From JAWXCM01 sp034408745 (GTDB lineage: Bacteria; Acidobacteriota; Terriglobia; Bryobacterales; Bryobacteraceae), in the NCBI GenBank assembly GCA_034408745.1, contig JAWXCM010000322.1:1-64000 (forward strand): DNA of 64,000 nt, in the 5' to 3' direction. The notes below the pieces were generated by a model. The model did not search any database. It saw only the letters and a list, made by a program, of their open reading frames with translations, and was not told the DNA's origin. A program made the translations under genes and the position numbers. Of this stretch, positions 17,163 to 25,319 are shown one piece after another (position 1 is the first letter of the stretch; each line of letters starts with the position of its first letter).

Positions 17163-17637
17163 TCATCGTTGGGAATGGGCGTCGCCCTCGATGGTGGCGG
17201 AGAACGGAGCCGTGTAGCCGTTTCCCTGCGCGTCCACGAGCACCTGCTGATGGAGGCGTTGAGGAACGTCAGCGTGAATCTTCGAAGGCGGTGTATCCAG
17301 GCCGTCGAGGATGGTGCCTCGCACGGAGAAGCTCGCCATTGACGAGAGACCGCCACTGGCATCCATGTAATTGGCGAAGTTGTAAGGGCTGAAACCCAGC
17401 GTGCAGGTTTGTTCGCTGGCTGGCGGGCTGAAACAGGAACCAGTGGGTACGACCCTGGAGAAATGCCCTCCAGCCGGAAGTTGGTGGCGGGCATTGTCGA
17501 GAGCACAAAGTAGTTGTTAATGGTCAGAGCCGTTCCGCCGAAATTTAGGGTTCCCAGAATTGGTGTACCCAGGAAACGGAGGCGGACACCGCCAGCAAAC
17601 CTGCCGCCATGGTGACTCGAGCAAAAGACGATTTCAT
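17163..17637 (-). pseudogene. secreted protein remnant with two frameshifts
   Basis: Three consecutive reading frames join into one plausible protein. From the ATG at 17637 the frame gives a signal peptide (MKSSFARVTMAAGLLAVSAS) and stops after WEP. One frame over, from about 17565, it reads LGTPILGTLNFGGTALTI then FRLEGISPGSY. One frame further, from about 17440, it reads GSCFSPPASEQTCTLGFSPY then VRGTILDGLDTPP and ends SATIEGDAHSQR. Both shifts go in the same direction, as if one base were missing at each. It is either decayed or mis-sequenced. The original product was exported; no family recognised. This accounts for the otherwise empty stretch between the M20 gene and the ABC permease. 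Confidence 0.6.
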
Positions 17638-17678
17638 TCTAAAGGCCCCATCAACCTTAGCTGATTTAGCGAAATATT

Positions 17679-18656
17679 TTACACTTTACCCTGTAAGGCT
17701 CGGTTGGCGCGAATGCTTCGCCGGCCGAGGCTGTCGACAAGGCGGGTGCGGATTGCGTCGAGCAGAACGGCAAGCAGGATGATACCGGCCATCACCATCG
17801 GATAGAGGTACGGGTCGGCGTTGAGCATTACCAGGCCAGTTTCGACGGTCTGGATGAGGAAGGCTCCAAAGATAGTCCCCGGGAAAACGTGCCCTCGTCC
17901 GCCGAACAGGCTGGTTCCTCCGAGCACTGCGGCTGCAATCGCGGAGAGTTCGCGTTGATAGCCGAAGGTGGGAGAAACTGCGCCAAGCTGAGCAACCGCA
18001 ATCAGTCCACCGAGTCCCGCCGCAACCCCGCTGATCACGTAGACGGCGAGCGTGATGCGGTCGACGCGAATGCCCGCCAGCAGAGCCTGCCTGCTGTTGT
18101 GTCCCGCGGCATAGAGTTGCAGGCCCCACGCAGTGCGGGACAGCGCGGTCTCGGCCAGAACGGTGGTGACAATGAGGATGCAGACGGGGATCGGGATGCC
18201 GGCGACCGAAGACGTAAACAGACGGAGCAATTCGTCTGGCAGGTTCATAGCGCGGGTTTCCGTGATGTACAACGCGACACCCCTGCCCGCGTAGAGAAAG
18301 CCCAGAGTCGCGATGAAGCCAGGAAGTCGGAGTTTCGCCACCATCAGTCCGTTCACGGCACCGCAGGCTGCGCCGACAGCGAGGACGGCGGCGATGGTGG
18401 CCGGGAGCGGCTGGCCGGACAGCGCGAGTTTGCCAGCGATCGCGGCCGAGAGGAACATGACGGAACCTGCTGAGAGGTCGATACCACCGGCGATCAGCAC
18501 GAAGGTTAGGCCGGTTGCAATCACCGCGAGCGAGGACGTCTGGACCAGGATGTTCGACAGGTTGCGCGGCGCGAGGAAGCCGGGTGTGAGAAGCGCGAAC
18601 GCCAGGATCACGGCGGTCAACAGGATGACGGGAGCCAGCTGCAGAACTCGAATCAT
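17679..18656 (-). CDS. sugar ABC transporter permease, RbsC type (second permease)
   Basis: Integral inner-membrane permease of a ribose/xylose-class ABC importer, 325 residues from the ATG at 18656, which overlaps the TGA of the ATPase gene (ATGA). An in-frame extension upstream into the ATPase gene is rejected. About nine hydrophobic segments are seen. Family signatures are LIAGGIDLSAGSVM, LRLPGFIATLGFLYAGRG, and AAAVLGGTSLFGGRGHVFPG near the C-terminus. With the other permease it should form the membrane channel, probably as a heterodimer. The cluster context points to a pentose such as D-apiose (inference). Confidence 0.9.
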   Translation of the reverse strand: MIRVLQLAPVILLTAVILAFALLTPGFLAPRNLSNILVQTSSLAVIATGLTFVLIAGGIDLSAGSVMFLSAAIAGKLALSGQPLPATIAAVLAVGAACGAVNGLMVAKLRLPGFIATLGFLYAGRGVALYITETRAMNLPDELLRLFTSSVAGIPIPVCILIVTTVLAETALSRTAWGLQLYAAGHNSRQALLAGIRVDRITLAVYVISGVAAGLGGLIAVAQLGAVSPTFGYQRELSAIAAAVLGGTSLFGGRGHVFPGTIFGAFLIQTVETGLVMLNADPYLYPMVMAGIILLAVLLDAIRTRLVDSLGRRSIRANRALQGKV

Positions 18657-20125
18657 ACGGCGGCTCGCAGGATATCTTCCCGGCTGGTTCCGGCGGGAAA
18701 CTCGGCTCGGAGCTCGCCGCCCGCCATCACCATAATTCTGGTACAAAGTCCGATTAATTCTTCGATTTCAGAGGAAATGACCAGCAATGACATGCCTCTT
18801 TCGGCGAGACTCGCGATAACGCTGTAGATCTCCTGTCGGGCGCCGACGTCAATGCCTCGTGTCGGCTCGTCGAGGATGAGCACAGCAGGGGGATTCAGCA
18901 GCCATTTTCCGAGCACCACTTTCTGCTGATTGCCGCCGCTGAGTTCGCCGACTGCCTGTTCCGATGATGCGGCGGCGACATGAAGTTCCTTCAGCATGCG
19001 TAGCGGGTCTGGCGAGGCAGGGTGGACGATGCGTAGATTTTCGGCGACGGAAGCATCGGGAAAGAGGCCGTCATCGCGCCGGCTTTCCGTGACGAATGCA
19101 AGGCCTCGTGCGATTCGGGCCCGCGGAGGCAGGCCGTCGAGTGGCGCGCCATTGAGCCGCACGCTTCCTTTGCCTGCGGGATCGAGCCCGAACAGGATGC
19201 GAGCCAACTCAGACCGGCCCGATCCCATCAGGCCGGCGATGCCCACAATTTCGCCTTTGTGGAGATCGAAAGTGATGTTCTCGATAACGCCGGGTTGCGA
19301 CAGGTTGCGGACTTCCAGCACTTTTGCGGGAGATGACGGTGGCGATGGCAGCGGTGGGTACAGATGCTCGATGTCACGGCCGACCATCGCCCGGATCAGC
19401 GACTCGGTGTCGAACCCGGTACGCGGGCCAGTCTCCACTACGGCGCCGTCGCGGAGCACGGTGATGCGGCCGGCCAGCGTCAGGACATGTTCCAGGGCGT
19501 GGGAGATGTACAGAATTGCGATGCCTCGCTGCTGAAGGCGTCGCACAATAGTGAAGAGGCGTTCCACCTCGCGGTTGGTCAGCGATGTGGTGGGCTCGTC
19601 GAAGATGATGAGTCGCGCATCCTGATTCAGCCCTTTGGCGATCTCAACAAGCTGTCGGTCACCCTGCGGAAGTCGCTCCACCAGCGTGTCGGGGGCGGCG
19701 GTGGTCAGGCCGACTTCGTCGAGCAGCGCGCGGGTCCGGGTGGCGGCTGCGGCGCGATCGGCAAAGGGAACGCCAGCGATTCGGCGCACCGGGTGCTGCC
19801 CAACGAAGATGTTCTCCGCGATGCTGAGGTTCGGGAACAGGTTCAGTTCCTGATGCACGAAGGCGATACCCGTATGCGCGGCGTCGAGCGGCGTGGCGGG
19901 CGTGTACGGTGCGCCTCCGAACTCCATCCACCCGGCGCTCAGCTGATGCACACCGCCGATCAGGTTCATTAACGTCGATTTCCCGGCGCCGTTCTCACCC
20001 ACGATGCCGTGCAATTCCCCGGGGAGCACTTCCAGAGAGACCCCTCGCAGCACACGTACTCCCGCGAATGCCTTGTCGAGGCGGTCGCATCGAAGCAGCG
20101 GTGGTGGCGTGTTAGTGAGTTGCAT
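18653..20125 (-). CDS. sugar ABC transporter ATP-binding protein, RbsA type
   Basis: A 490-residue protein with two fused ATPase domains. Domain 1 has Walker A GENGAGKST, Walker B LIIFDEPTTS and the signature LPQGDRQLVEIAKGL. Domain 2 has a loose P-loop GLMGSGRSELARI, the canonical signature LSGGNQQKVVLGKWL and Walker B VLILDEPTRGID. In RbsA-class proteins domain 2 normally has the degenerate P-loop, but the domain 1 signature here (LPQGDRQ rather than LSxGxxQ) is unusual. The gene overlaps the upstream permease by 14 bp and the downstream permease by 4 bp, so the three are translationally coupled. Confidence 0.93.
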   Translation of the reverse strand: MQLTNTPPPLLRCDRLDKAFAGVRVLRGVSLEVLPGELHGIVGENGAGKSTLMNLIGGVHQLSAGWMEFGGAPYTPATPLDAAHTGIAFVHQELNLFPNLSIAENIFVGQHPVRRIAGVPFADRAAAATRTRALLDEVGLTTAAPDTLVERLPQGDRQLVEIAKGLNQDARLIIFDEPTTSLTNREVERLFTIVRRLQQRGIAILYISHALEHVLTLAGRITVLRDGAVVETGPRTGFDTESLIRAMVGRDIEHLYPPLPSPPSSPAKVLEVRNLSQPGVIENITFDLHKGEIVGIAGLMGSGRSELARILFGLDPAGKGSVRLNGAPLDGLPPRARIARGLAFVTESRRDDGLFPDASVAENLRIVHPASPDPLRMLKELHVAAASSEQAVGELSGGNQQKVVLGKWLLNPPAVLILDEPTRGIDVGARQEIYSVIASLAERGMSLLVISSEIEELIGLCTRIMVMAGGELRAEFPAGTSREDILRAAV

Positions 20126-21038
20126 AGCGGGTGCGAACAGTGTCGAGCAGCGCCGCCATCAGGATGACACCACCCTTGGCGATTAGAACCGCGAAATTGG
20201 AGACGCCAGTGAGGTTTAGCGTGTTGTCGACGAGCGTGATGAACAGGACACCGAGCACGGTCCAGAGCACCGTGCCGCGGCCGCCGAACAGGCTGCACCC
20301 ACCAATCACGACGGCTGCGATGACGTCGAGCAGGATGCGCTGGCCAAGGACAGGCGAGCCTGTTTCGAGTCGGCCCGTGTAGATGACGGAGGCCACTGCC
20401 GCGAGCAGTCCACTAACCACGTAAGCGGCGGTGGTGGTAAGCCGCACCGGGACGCCTGAGACCAGTGCGGTCCGGGGATTGCGGCCAGTCGCGTAGAGCC
20501 ATCTCCCTGCTGTGGTGCGGCTGAGCACGAAGTGCAGCACGGCGATGATCGCGATGGCAATCAGGGCGACGGCAGGAAGGCTGTCTCCGATCGCGTTAAA
20601 GTTCCGTGGCAGGCCACCAACGTTCTTCGACTTCGTGATCCAGACCGCAAAGCCTCCGAAGAACATCATGGTGGCAAGCGTGACCATGAACGGCGGCATT
20701 CGTCCCGCGGACATGCCGATTCCGTTGATGAGTCCAACTAACGCTCCCGCTGCCAGCATCACTGCGATTCCGGTGACGACATTGCCGGAGGTCGACGTCA
20801 TCGTCATGGCTCCCAGAACGCTGGCGAGCGCGATGACCGACGTGACGCTAAGGTCGATTCCACCGGTGATGAGAATAATAGTCTGCCCGGCCGCGACGAT
20901 GAGCAGCGGGAGCATTGAGGAGAGAATGTTCAGCGCGTTTTCCGGCGACAGGAAGGCCGGTGTAAACGGAGCCATAACAGCCGCGTAGAGAAGGCTGACC
21001 CACAGAACAAAATATTGCGAACTGAGGAAGCGGCGCAT
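20112..21038 (-). CDS. sugar ABC transporter permease, RbsC type (first permease)
   Basis: A 308-residue inner-membrane permease, paralogous to the one ending at 17679. Signatures are ILITGGIDLSVTSVIALAS, MPPFMVTLATMMFFGGFA and VIGGCSLFGGRGTVLW, with eight to ten hydrophobic segments. Its ATG follows the stop of the binding-protein gene by one base (TGACATG). Two different permeases plus one double ATPase and one binding protein give a complete importer. Confidence 0.92.
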   Translation of the reverse strand: MRRFLSSQYFVLWVSLLYAAVMAPFTPAFLSPENALNILSSMLPLLIVAAGQTIILITGGIDLSVTSVIALASVLGAMTMTSTSGNVVTGIAVMLAAGALVGLINGIGMSAGRMPPFMVTLATMMFFGGFAVWITKSKNVGGLPRNFNAIGDSLPAVALIAIAIIAVLHFVLSRTTAGRWLYATGRNPRTALVSGVPVRLTTTAAYVVSGLLAAVASVIYTGRLETGSPVLGQRILLDVIAAVVIGGCSLFGGRGTVLWTVLGVLFITLVDNTLNLTGVSNFAVLIAKGGVILMAALLDTVRTRYATH

Positions 21039-21039
21039 G

Positions 21040-22023
21040 TCAGGGCTTCGCTCCCCACATGCGGCGCGCCTCGGCCCCCAGGTTCTCCTGATGGATCACA
21101 AAGCCGTTGTCGACGATGCGCGGAGGCAACTGCTTACCTGCCTTGAGCTCCATCACAGCTCGAACGGTTGTGGCAGTATCGAAGTCGACGTCCTGGACTC
21201 CATCGGCATCCAGGTAGCCTTCGCGGAGCATGCGGTACGCAGTGGCATCGCCGTCGAACGCACCCAGAAACACATGCCCAGGTTCGCCGGATTTCTTGTA
21301 CTTTCCAGCTGATTTCAGCGCGGACACAATGGACGGCAGCAGCAAATCGGACGAAGTGAAGATGAAATCGATATCGGGATGGGCCTGCAACGCGTTGGTA
21401 ATTCCGGCCAGTGCCTTTTCCTGATTCCAGTCGGTGGGGATTCGCGAGACGGTCTCGAACGCCTCCCCGAATGGCTTGAGGCCGGCTTCGTAGCCGTCGC
21501 GACGCGCGATCGCGTTCAGGTCGCCGAGATCGCCCAGCAAGATGGCGGCTTTGTGTTTCGGTCCCGATTGCAGTGCCTTGCGCGCCAGCCACGACACGGT
21601 GTCGCGCGTGATGGCGAAATTGTCTGCGACTACGGCAACCGAGTGTGTGTCGCTGGGCGCCGCGGGCCGGTTGAAGAGCACAATCGGAATGCCAGCGCGA
21701 TTGGCGTGGCGGACCATTGGAATCACGGTGTCGGCGTCTTTGGGCACCACGATGATGCCGTCCACTTTGCGCGTGATGAAGTTGCGAACCTGCTCCAGCT
21801 GGCGGTTGGCATCGCCGTCGGCGATGGCTTCCAGCATACGAACGTTGCGGCGCTTCAGCTCGGCTGCGATGCCATCCCGGCTTGCCGTCCAGTATTCAGT
21901 CTGCAGAGTTTCAAACACGACGCCGACCGTTGGCTGGTTGTGCCGCGGGCTGCAGGCAAGGCAAACGGCAAGCACTGCCGCAGCCAGGATCACCAGTGGA
22001 GTCGAGCGTCGCGCAATGGCCAT
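21040..22023 (-). CDS. sugar ABC transporter substrate-binding protein, RbsB type
   Basis: A 327-residue periplasmic binding protein of the type I (LacI-like) fold. It has an N-terminal export signal with a probable lipidation Cys (VCLAC, Cys24), which would tether it to a membrane. It then reads TVGVVFETLQTEYWTASRDG, the KVDGIIVVPKDADTVIPMV segment, GIPIVLFNRP and FIFTSSDLLLPSIVSAL. These are typical of ribose/xylose/apiose-class binding proteins. It is first of the four transport genes and lies directly after the candidate decarboxylase gene, 6 nt apart. D-apiose as ligand is inferred from the cluster and would be shown by ligand-binding data. Confidence 0.9.
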   Translation of the reverse strand: MAIARRSTPLVILAAAVLAVCLACSPRHNQPTVGVVFETLQTEYWTASRDGIAAELKRRNVRMLEAIADGDANRQLEQVRNFITRKVDGIIVVPKDADTVIPMVRHANRAGIPIVLFNRPAAPSDTHSVAVVADNFAITRDTVSWLARKALQSGPKHKAAILLGDLGDLNAIARRDGYEAGLKPFGEAFETVSRIPTDWNQEKALAGITNALQAHPDIDFIFTSSDLLLPSIVSALKSAGKYKKSGEPGHVFLGAFDGDATAYRMLREGYLDADGVQDVDFDTATTVRAVMELKAGKQLPPRIVDNGFVIHQENLGAEARRMWGAKP

Positions 22024-22029
22024 GAAGGA

Positions 22030-22842
22030 TCAGCCGGGAATCAGCGTTCGCAGGTACTGGATACTCTTGACGGCCCAGTCGCGCTCCATCTGCACCGTGG
22101 CCTTGATCGTTTCAGCAGGCGGAGGCCACTGCTCCAGGATGGCATTGCATTCCCTCGGCGTGCGCTTCAGCCTGGCCAGAAGACCGGGGATGTTGAGTCG
22201 CCCCGTACCGGCCGGGGCGCCGACAATTTCGAAGCCCATCGCAGAGGGGTGCCTGCGGATGACGAAGTCCTTCAGATGAAGATTGATCGTCCACGGCGCC
22301 AGAGTATCGATCACCAGCTCCGGCCCTTCGAGCGCGCCAAAAGAATTCACAGTGTCGAGGCAAATACCCGCCTTGTCACGGCCGAGCCGCTTCATGATCT
22401 GGACGAAGGTCTGCGTATTGAAACGGTCGTGGTTCTCGAGCGCGGGAACGACTTTCGCTTCTGCGAATTCTGGCTGCAGCTGGACCAGTGTCGTGACAAT
22501 TTCGTCTACGGAAGGCTCATGCGCCGCGGTGTCAACAACGATTCGCAGAATCGGAGAGCCGAAAAGAGCGCAGATTTCGAGCATGCGCCGGAGGTGGTCG
22601 GGGTAGATGCCGCGAGTTCCCACTTCAATGGCAATGCCCAGGTCGGAAGCGTGTGCACGGACCGCCTCCAACTCCGCAGCGGACATCTTCTCCAGCGGAA
22701 GATTATCAGCGATTTGTACCACAGAAAGGCCATTTTCAGCGGCGAATTGCAGGAGGCCATGAGCGTCGAGAGGACTCTCGGGCTCATGACCGGCTACACC
22801 TATGTTCCAGGCAAGTGCCCAGGAGCTGATTCCAAGTTTCAC
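22030..22842 (-). CDS. oiaC: TIM-barrel protein, candidate 3-oxo-isoapionate decarboxylase (OiaC)
   Basis: A 270-residue xylose-isomerase-like TIM barrel (sugar phosphate isomerase/epimerase superfamily) read from a GTG at 22842. Motifs are LGISSWALAWNIGV, VVQIADNLPLEKM, VVPALENHDRF (metal-binding Glu), ICLDTVNSFG, WTINLHLKDF and EQWPPP. The N-terminal ISSW...G then IADNLPL pattern is what I recall from OiaC, which decarboxylates 3-oxo-isoapionate to L-erythrulose. I rate the specific activity lower than the fold. The placement between an ApnO-like gene (5-nt gap) and a sugar importer supports it. A different isomerase role remains possible. Confidence 0.7.
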   Translation of the reverse strand: MKLGISSWALAWNIGVAGHEPESPLDAHGLLQFAAENGLSVVQIADNLPLEKMSAAELEAVRAHASDLGIAIEVGTRGIYPDHLRRMLEICALFGSPILRIVVDTAAHEPSVDEIVTTLVQLQPEFAEAKVVPALENHDRFNTQTFVQIMKRLGRDKAGICLDTVNSFGALEGPELVIDTLAPWTINLHLKDFVIRRHPSAMGFEIVGAPAGTGRLNIPGLLARLKRTPRECNAILEQWPPPAETIKATVQMERDWAVKSIQYLRTLIPG

Positions 22843-22847
22843 AATTT

Positions 22848-23699
22848 CTATCCAGTTTTTGCGGGGGTTGTTGCCTGCACAATCGCCCGGATTTCTTCTT
22901 TCACATTCTCTGGTGCAAATACCGCGGTCTTCCAGTCGTCCTTAAATAACTTTTTCCGTCCCCGCTCTATGGCTTTCAGCGCGCCGTCGGAAAAAGGCGA
23001 ACCGATATAGCCGAACAGAATACCGATGTTCACGTTCATGTGGCCAAGGATGAAATCCATTGCCGCTTCGTGAGGGACGCCTCGCTTCACGGCCTCGTCA
23101 ATGGCCTCACGAATAATCACCATGCAGGTAGCGACTGTGGTCTCGGACAGCGCAGGCTCAAGGATCGCCATCTGCTCGACAGTCACCCGGTGTGCGCGCA
23201 TCACGGGTGCGAACATCTCGCGGCAGATTTGCTCACCCTTGGCGTAGTCGGATTCGGGGCCCTGCATCAGAGCGCAGACGATATGTTGTTTGGCCGCTAT
23301 CGCGCCAAAAAAGTCACGCTTTGCTTCGGGCGTCACTTCATCGTTGACCACTGGCGGATGACACGGATGAGTCACGAAGTAGGTGATGTCGCCACGTTCC
23401 GGAAGTTGTTCTCCGAACGGTGCCGCGGGGTCCAGGCAGATGACCATGGCGCCTGGTCTTAATCCAGGAACAATGGTGGGCGCGACGCTTCCTATCAGGT
23501 TGTCGGGAAGGGCGAAGATCGCCACATCCGCTCCGGCCACAGCGTCCGAGTGCTCGGTGGGAAGCAGACCTCGTTCTGCCAGACGGGCGATTCCGGCAGG
23601 GCTTACTTCGACGTAGCACATGTGGTGTGACGTCTTCTTCATGTTGTCGGTGATGCGGCAGCCCATCTTGCCGCCTGCTCCGAATATGGCTATGGTCAT
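22848..23699 (-). CDS. apnO: candidate D-apionate oxidoisomerase (ApnO), PGDH_C type
   Basis: A 283-residue NAD-binding protein. The Rossmann motif IAIFGAGGKMG opens the protein. It continues with ADVAIFALPDNLIG, the metal/substrate-like THPCHPPV segment, and a helical C-terminal domain (MNVNIGILFGYIGSPFSDGA) of the phosphogluconate-dehydrogenase-like PGDH_C kind. This is the fold of D-apionate oxidoisomerase, which turns D-apionate into 3-oxo-isoapionate with hydroxymethyl migration. The ATG at 23699 is chosen over a TTG two codons earlier because it starts right at the Rossmann strand. It is the first gene of the minus-strand operon with OiaC-like and transporter genes. Specific function is inferred from fold plus neighbours. 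Confidence 0.72.
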   Translation of the reverse strand: MTIAIFGAGGKMGCRITDNMKKTSHHMCYVEVSPAGIARLAERGLLPTEHSDAVAGADVAIFALPDNLIGSVAPTIVPGLRPGAMVICLDPAAPFGEQLPERGDITYFVTHPCHPPVVNDEVTPEAKRDFFGAIAAKQHIVCALMQGPESDYAKGEQICREMFAPVMRAHRVTVEQMAILEPALSETTVATCMVIIREAIDEAVKRGVPHEAAMDFILGHMNVNIGILFGYIGSPFSDGALKAIERGRKKLFKDDWKTAVFAPENVKEEIRAIVQATTPAKTG

Positions 23700-23771
23700 G
23701 TGCAACCGGTGTCGTGAATTAGTCTATACCGGCTTTGTGCGGAACTGGGAGAAGCCTTGTAAAATCGGGGT
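23700..23771. promoter_or_regulatory. divergent promoter of the apiose-type locus
   Basis: A 72-bp gap between the divergent apnO-like and apnL-like genes. The plus strand has TAAAAT at 23760-23765, six nt before the TTG at 23772 (leaderless arrangement). The minus strand has TATAGA at 23728-23723, 23 nt before the apnO-like ATG. No convincing palindromic operator is visible, and no regulator gene is adjacent. Confidence 0.5.
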
Positions 23772-25319
23772 TTGCCACAATCGACATTCAGAACCGGGCG
23801 GCTTTGCGTAGCGTACGACAGCGGCTCCCTTCGCTACTTTCGTGTCGGTGACACAGAGGTGCTGCGACACATTTACTTCGCTGTTCGCGATGAGGCGTGG
23901 CGGACCATTCCCCTGCGTGTCCTCCACGAAGAGATATCGGCACGCCCCGACGGCTTTGAGATTGCCATTGAGGCCGAGCATCGCGAAGGCCCCATCGTCT
24001 TTCGCTGGACGGGGAACATCCGAGGCTCCGGGGATCGCGTCGAGTTTGCCGTGGAGGGGCAGGCAGAGTCGCGCTTTCTTAAGAACCGGATCGGGCTGTG
24101 CGTCTTGCATCCGGTGCGAGGCTGCGCGGGTCAGCCGTGTCGCGTGGTGCATGGCGACGGCTCTGTCACGGACGGCGCATTTCCGGAATTCGTGAGCCCT
24201 CACCAGCCATTCCTGGACGTTCGGTCGATAACGCACGATGCGGTGCCGGGCCTGGCGACCACGGTCTCGTTTGAAGGCGACGTGTTTGAAACTGAGGACC
24301 AGCGCAACTGGACCGACGGCTCATTTAAGACATACTCGACCGCCCTGGCGCTGCCTTTTCCGGTCGAGGTGGAGGCTGGCTGGCGAGTGCGGCAAAGCGT
24401 CGTTGTGGAACTGTCGGGCGAGGCCGCGGTGACCGTGCGCGTGGACGAAGGCGCAAGTGTTCCGTGGCCGGCGGTCGGAACGGCGGCTTCGTCGACATCC
24501 GCCGACCTGACCGGACTGGGCCTGCGCCACGTGCGTGTCAACCTCGACTTACAACTCGACGGCTGGGTTGAGCGAATAGCCGAAGGCGCCGCCTTTGGAC
24601 TGCCTCTGGAGGTAGCCGTGCACGCCTCGTCCGTGGCCGAACTCGCGGTGGTTCGTGAGGCATGCTCGGGCGTCGAAGTGGCCCGCTGGATTGTGTTTGG
24701 GGTGGACGCATCGGATGCTAAAGAAGTGTTTGGAGGCGAGGTGGGCAGTGGTTCGAGTTCTAATTTCGTCGAACTGAACCGGAGGCGCGAAACGGCGTCG
24801 GGTGCGGACTTCGCGGTGTTTGGCATGAGCCCGCAGGTGCACGGTGTCGACGCGTTGACCATTGTTGAGACGCTGGAGGGACAGGGCGACGCGGTGCGCT
24901 CCGCGCTGCAGTTCGCCTCGCGCGTTGCGATCTCACCGGTCCAGTTGCTTTCCGGCGGGGGCGTGGATGAGCGTCAGGGCTCGGCATTTGTCGCGGCCTG
25001 GACGATTGGGAGTCTGGCGACGCTGGCCGGGGCGGGAGCGTCCAGCGTCACCTACTTCGATGCCGCCGGAGCGCGTGGGATCGTCGGTACGCCCGTTGAA
25101 AGTGTGTTCGGTGCAATCGCCGAATTCACCCCCGAATCGCTGGTTCGTGCTGAGGTGTCGGAGCCGCTGCGACTGGCTGTGCTGGTGCTCGCCAACGCGG
25201 ACCGCCGCCGGGTGCTTCTCGGAAATCTGACGAGCGATCCAGTGGTGGTCCGTGTTTCCGAGCCGTACGGGATCGAGATGACGCTCGGAGCGTACGACGT
25301 CGTGCAGGTCGACCGGTGA
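23772..25319 (+). CDS. apnL: candidate D-apionate lactonase (ApnL)
   Basis: A 515-residue protein without signal peptide, read from a TTG that sits six nt after TAAAAT. The N-terminal half is a beta-sandwich (GSLRYFRVGDTEVLRHIYF). It ends in the distinctive FETEDQRNWTDGSFKTY motif, which I associate with D-apionate lactonases. The middle looks like a TIM barrel (LRHVRVNLDLQLDGWVER, FVELNRRRETASGADFAVFG, MSPQVHGVDALTIVETLEG). A short beta domain closes it (RRVLLGNLTSDPVVVRV). The enzyme opens D-apionolactone to D-apionate. Automatic annotation would probably call this hypothetical. The stop overlaps the next gene's GTG by 4 bp. Confidence 0.72.
   Translation: MPQSTFRTGRLCVAYDSGSLRYFRVGDTEVLRHIYFAVRDEAWRTIPLRVLHEEISARPDGFEIAIEAEHREGPIVFRWTGNIRGSGDRVEFAVEGQAESRFLKNRIGLCVLHPVRGCAGQPCRVVHGDGSVTDGAFPEFVSPHQPFLDVRSITHDAVPGLATTVSFEGDVFETEDQRNWTDGSFKTYSTALALPFPVEVEAGWRVRQSVVVELSGEAAVTVRVDEGASVPWPAVGTAASSTSADLTGLGLRHVRVNLDLQLDGWVERIAEGAAFGLPLEVAVHASSVAELAVVREACSGVEVARWIVFGVDASDAKEVFGGEVGSGSSSNFVELNRRRETASGADFAVFGMSPQVHGVDALTIVETLEGQGDAVRSALQFASRVAISPVQLLSGGGVDERQGSAFVAAWTIGSLATLAGAGASSVTYFDAAGARGIVGTPVESVFGAIAEFTPESLVRAEVSEPLRLAVLVLANADRRRVLLGNLTSDPVVVRVSEPYGIEMTLGAYDVVQVDR

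Noticed and set aside
21379..23010. 543-codon plus-strand open frame across the binding-protein, OiaC-like and ApnO-like genes
   Set aside because: It covers three recognisable genes on the other strand and shows no protein-like motifs.
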